Shown piece after piece: positions 13,847 to 15,852 of a stretch of DNA of 15,852 bases (position 1 is the stretch's first letter; every line of letters begins with the position of its first letter). Location: the NCBI GenBank assembly GCA_017540065.1, contig JAFYBU010000035.1:1-15852 (forward strand). The letters are read 5' to 3'. Source of the stretch: Alphaproteobacteria bacterium. Lineage in GTDB: Bacteria; Pseudomonadota; Alphaproteobacteria; CAAHEQ01; UBA3637. The notes under the pieces are model-generated. The model did no database searches. It was not told the origin of the DNA and saw only the letters and a program-made list of their open reading frames with translations. The translations under genes were made by a program, and so were the position numbers.

Positions 13847-15325
13847 ATGGAAAATATTGAAAATTTGGGACACGAGCAACGTCAAGTACGTCTTAACAAG
13901 CTGAAAACATTGGAAGAAAAAGGAATTAATCCTTACCCTCATACTTTTAAGCCGACGGCGACATCCTTCAGTTTGGCTCAAAAATATGCTGATTTGGCAC
14001 CCGATACCCAAACAGAAGATGTTGTTTTGGTGGCGGGTCGTGTGCGTGCTGTTCGTAATTCCGGTATGTTTATGGATATTTATGATGCCACGGGTAAAGT
14101 TCAAATCTATACATCAAAAGAACATTCAGAAGCCAAGGTTCTTGAAATGTTGGATATGGTAGATATCGGTGATATTATTGGTATCAAAGGAACTGTACGC
14201 AGAACAAAACGTGGTGAACTTTCCGTGAATACACAAGAAATTACTATGTTAGCAAAAGCTTTATTACCGCTTCCCGAAAAATTTCACGGTCTGACGGATA
14301 CGGATACTAAGTATCGCCATCGTGAAGTTGATATGATTATGAATCCGGAAACTATTCAGACTTTTATTAAACGCAGTAAGATTTATGAAACAATACGCCA
14401 ATTGTTGATTTCAAAGGGGTGTTTGGAGGTTGAAACGCCGATTTTGCAGGCAATTAAAGGAGGGGCAACGGCGAAACCTTTCATCACTCATCACAACACT
14501 TTGGATATGGATTTATTTTTACGTGTTGCGCCTGAATTATTCCTGAAACGTTTAATCGTGGGGGGATTGCCCGGCGTTTTTGAATTTGCCAAAAATTTCC
14601 GTAATGAAGGAATGGATACAACCCATAATCCGGAATTTACAGGATTAGAGATGTATTTGCCTTATACTGACTATAATGACATGGCTGATTTGTTTGAAGA
14701 AATTGTGCGTAAGGCTTGTGAAGCTGTCAATGGCACACTTCAAATTGAATATGATGGTAAAAAGTTTGATTTGGCTAAGCCCTTTGCACGTGTTACCATG
14801 AATGACATGATTAAAAAATATGCAGGTGTGGATTTCTTGGCGATTGAATCGGATGAAGAGGCTAGAGCTACTGCCCAAAAACTCAACGTTGAAGTGGATG
14901 ATAATGCTGATTGGGGACACTGTATGGCCGCTGTTTTTGAAGCAAAATGTGAAGAGCATTTGATTCAGCCAACCATTGTAATGGATCATCCGAAATCAAT
15001 GAATCCTTTATGTAAAACACATCGTGTTGAACCACGTTTGGTGGAACAATTTGAACCCTATATTAATGGTAAAGAAATGGGGAATGCTTACACAGAACTC
15101 ACCAATCCGTTGGATCAATATGAACGCTTTGAAGCTCAAGTGAAAGCACGTGAAGCAGGAGATGAAGAAGCCGATATGATGGATGAAGATTTTGTTGAAG
15201 CATTGGAACATGGTTTGCCACCCACTGGGGGAATGGGAATTGGTATGGACAGATTAGTAATGTTTTTGACGGGCAATACCTCTATCCGAGATGTGATTGC
15301 TTTCCCCACAATGCGTAAAAAATAA
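13847..15325 (+). CDS. lysS: Lysyl-tRNA synthetase, class II
   Basis: Cytosolic enzyme charging tRNA-Lys with lysine; 492 residues, close to the usual length. The N-terminal OB-fold anticodon-binding domain is about 58-135 (VVLVAGRVRAVRNSGMFMDI). The class II catalytic core includes motif 1 (about 176-198, ending EVETPIL), GGATAKPFITHHNTLDMDL (205-223), motif 2 FRNEGMDTTHNPEFTGLEMY (251-270) with Arg252 and Glu254, and motif 3 GMGIGMDRL (462-470) with Arg469. The ATG at 13847 has AAAGGA six bases upstream; the frame also opens at 13829 without a ribosome site. It heads a unit continuing into the DUF4282 gene, a tRNA and hprK. Alphaproteobacteria commonly carry class I LysRS instead, so a class II enzyme here is noteworthy. 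Confidence 0.97.
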   Translation: MENIENLGHEQRQVRLNKLKTLEEKGINPYPHTFKPTATSFSLAQKYADLAPDTQTEDVVLVAGRVRAVRNSGMFMDIYDATGKVQIYTSKEHSEAKVLEMLDMVDIGDIIGIKGTVRRTKRGELSVNTQEITMLAKALLPLPEKFHGLTDTDTKYRHREVDMIMNPETIQTFIKRSKIYETIRQLLISKGCLEVETPILQAIKGGATAKPFITHHNTLDMDLFLRVAPELFLKRLIVGGLPGVFEFAKNFRNEGMDTTHNPEFTGLEMYLPYTDYNDMADLFEEIVRKACEAVNGTLQIEYDGKKFDLAKPFARVTMNDMIKKYAGVDFLAIESDEEARATAQKLNVEVDDNADWGHCMAAVFEAKCEEHLIQPTIVMDHPKSMNPLCKTHRVEPRLVEQFEPYINGKEMGNAYTELTNPLDQYERFEAQVKAREAGDEEADMMDEDFVEALEHGLPPTGGMGIGMDRLVMFLTGNTSIRDVIAFPTMRKK

Positions 15326-15340
15326 AGAAAGGAAGAAAAA

Positions 15341-15595
15341 ATGAAAGAAATTTTTAAACATCTGATGAATTTGGATAAGCCTGTTTTGACCGAAAAATTG
15401 GCACCGAAGATTGCACCTTATGCCAAGATCATTTATTTCGTTGTGTTGGTTATTTTGGCTTTAACAACTTTAAGCAGTTTAGGAATGCTCCTTTCCGGAT
15501 ACGTTGTTGGTTTCTTGGGGGCAATCTTAGGGGTTGTGGTAGAATTTGCTATTGTCCGTATGTTCTGCGAATATCTGACCAAATCCGGAAAATAG
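15341..15595 (+). CDS. DUF4282-like small membrane protein
   Basis: Small inner-membrane protein of 84 residues and unknown function. A polar N-terminal segment (1-26) precedes two hydrophobic helices, about 28-50 and 53-75, the second ending in FAIVRMFCEYL, with a conserved-looking Arg-x-x-x-Glu near the membrane exit. The size, the two helices and that R...E pattern resemble the DUF4282 family. AAAGGAAG lies shortly before the ATG, 15 bases after the lysS stop, so the two are probably co-transcribed. The stop lies seven bases before a tRNA gene. Family assignment is by pattern and no role can be stated. Confidence 0.7.
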   Translation: MKEIFKHLMNLDKPVLTEKLAPKIAPYAKIIYFVVLVILALTTLSSLGMLLSGYVVGFLGAILGVVVEFAIVRMFCEYLTKSGK

Positions 15596-15602
15596 GAATA
15601 AA

Positions 15603-15679
<77 letters not shown>

Positions 15680-15697
15680 TTTTCTAAAAGGGGGATT

Positions 15698-15852
15698 ATG
15701 GATATTCAAGCAACCGCTGTTTCTTATAAAAAACATGCTATTTTAATTCAGGGACCATCTGGGATCGGAAAGACTTCTTTGGCGCTTCAACTTATTGAAC
15801 GTGGCGCTTTTTTAATTGGTGATGATGTTGTTGAATTGTTTATAAAAAACAA
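15698..15852 (+). CDS. hprK: HPr kinase/phosphorylase, N-terminal part (cut by window edge)
   Basis: Bifunctional kinase/phosphorylase acting on the serine of HPr in phosphotransferase-system regulation. The first 51 residues are present. They begin almost directly with the catalytic domain: MDIQATAVSYKKHAILIQGP leads into the P-loop GPSGIGKTS (about 19-27), then LALQLIERGAFLIGDDVV with the paired aspartates. There is no room for the N-terminal domain of the Firmicutes enzyme, which fits the short alphaproteobacterial form, whose usual role is in the nitrogen-type PTS that controls regulation rather than sugar uptake. AGGGGG precedes the ATG at 15698. It directly follows the tRNA with no visible promoter or terminator between. 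The rest lies outside the window. Confidence 0.88.
   Translation, partial: MDIQATAVSYKKHAILIQGPSGIGKTSLALQLIERGAFLIGDDVVELFIKN

Noticed and set aside
14645..14989. 114-codon minus-strand frame inside lysS
   Set aside because: Antisense shadow of conserved LysRS motifs, His/Phe/Ile-rich, without a start site.

Overview
The window is a compact, low-GC stretch of ordinary bacterial chromosome that reads as alphaproteobacterial. The markers are a small DUF3126 protein, a CcrM-type methyltransferase, an HPr kinase start with no N-terminal domain, a KdsD/Lpt cluster and frequent leaderless or short-leader promoters. TGA is used as a stop (queA, lptC-lptA, trmN6-like), so the code is standard. I see no mobile element, phage gene or CRISPR array. 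The host is probably an uncultured, AT-rich, gut- or host-associated member of the class; that lineage guess is inference.

Layout. At 1-1622 a divergent promoter separates dusA (minus, cut by the window edge) from DUF3126-queA (plus). From 7703 down to 1623 the genes are on the minus strand: a TrmN6-like tRNA methyltransferase, a ribonuclease D-like exonuclease, kdsD, a fused lptC-lptA gene, lptB, pfkA and a DUF1189-like membrane protein. At 7803-13736 a plus-strand operon runs asmA - ccrM-like methyltransferase - OmpA-domain lipoprotein - exported cyclophilin and ends at a clear intrinsic terminator. At 13785-15852 a second plus-strand unit holds lysS (class II), a DUF4282 membrane protein, tRNA-Arg(CCU) and the start of hprK.

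Two themes recur. One is tRNA biology: DusA, QueA, TrmN6-like, LysRS and a tRNA. The other is envelope building: KdsD makes the Kdo precursor, LptB and the LptC-LptA fusion move LPS, AsmA belongs to the bridge-like lipid-transport superfamily, and the OmpA lipoprotein and cyclophilin act in the envelope.

The strongest unusual feature is the apparent single-polypeptide LptC-LptA fusion. Next are a symmetric bidirectional promoter with TSSs predicted 18 bp apart and a leaderless dusA, a tRNA embedded between protein genes without an obvious promoter or terminator, a class II LysRS in an alphaproteobacterial setting, and a phosphofructokinase with mixed ATP/PPi signature residues. No defence system or wholly new multi-gene system is evident.
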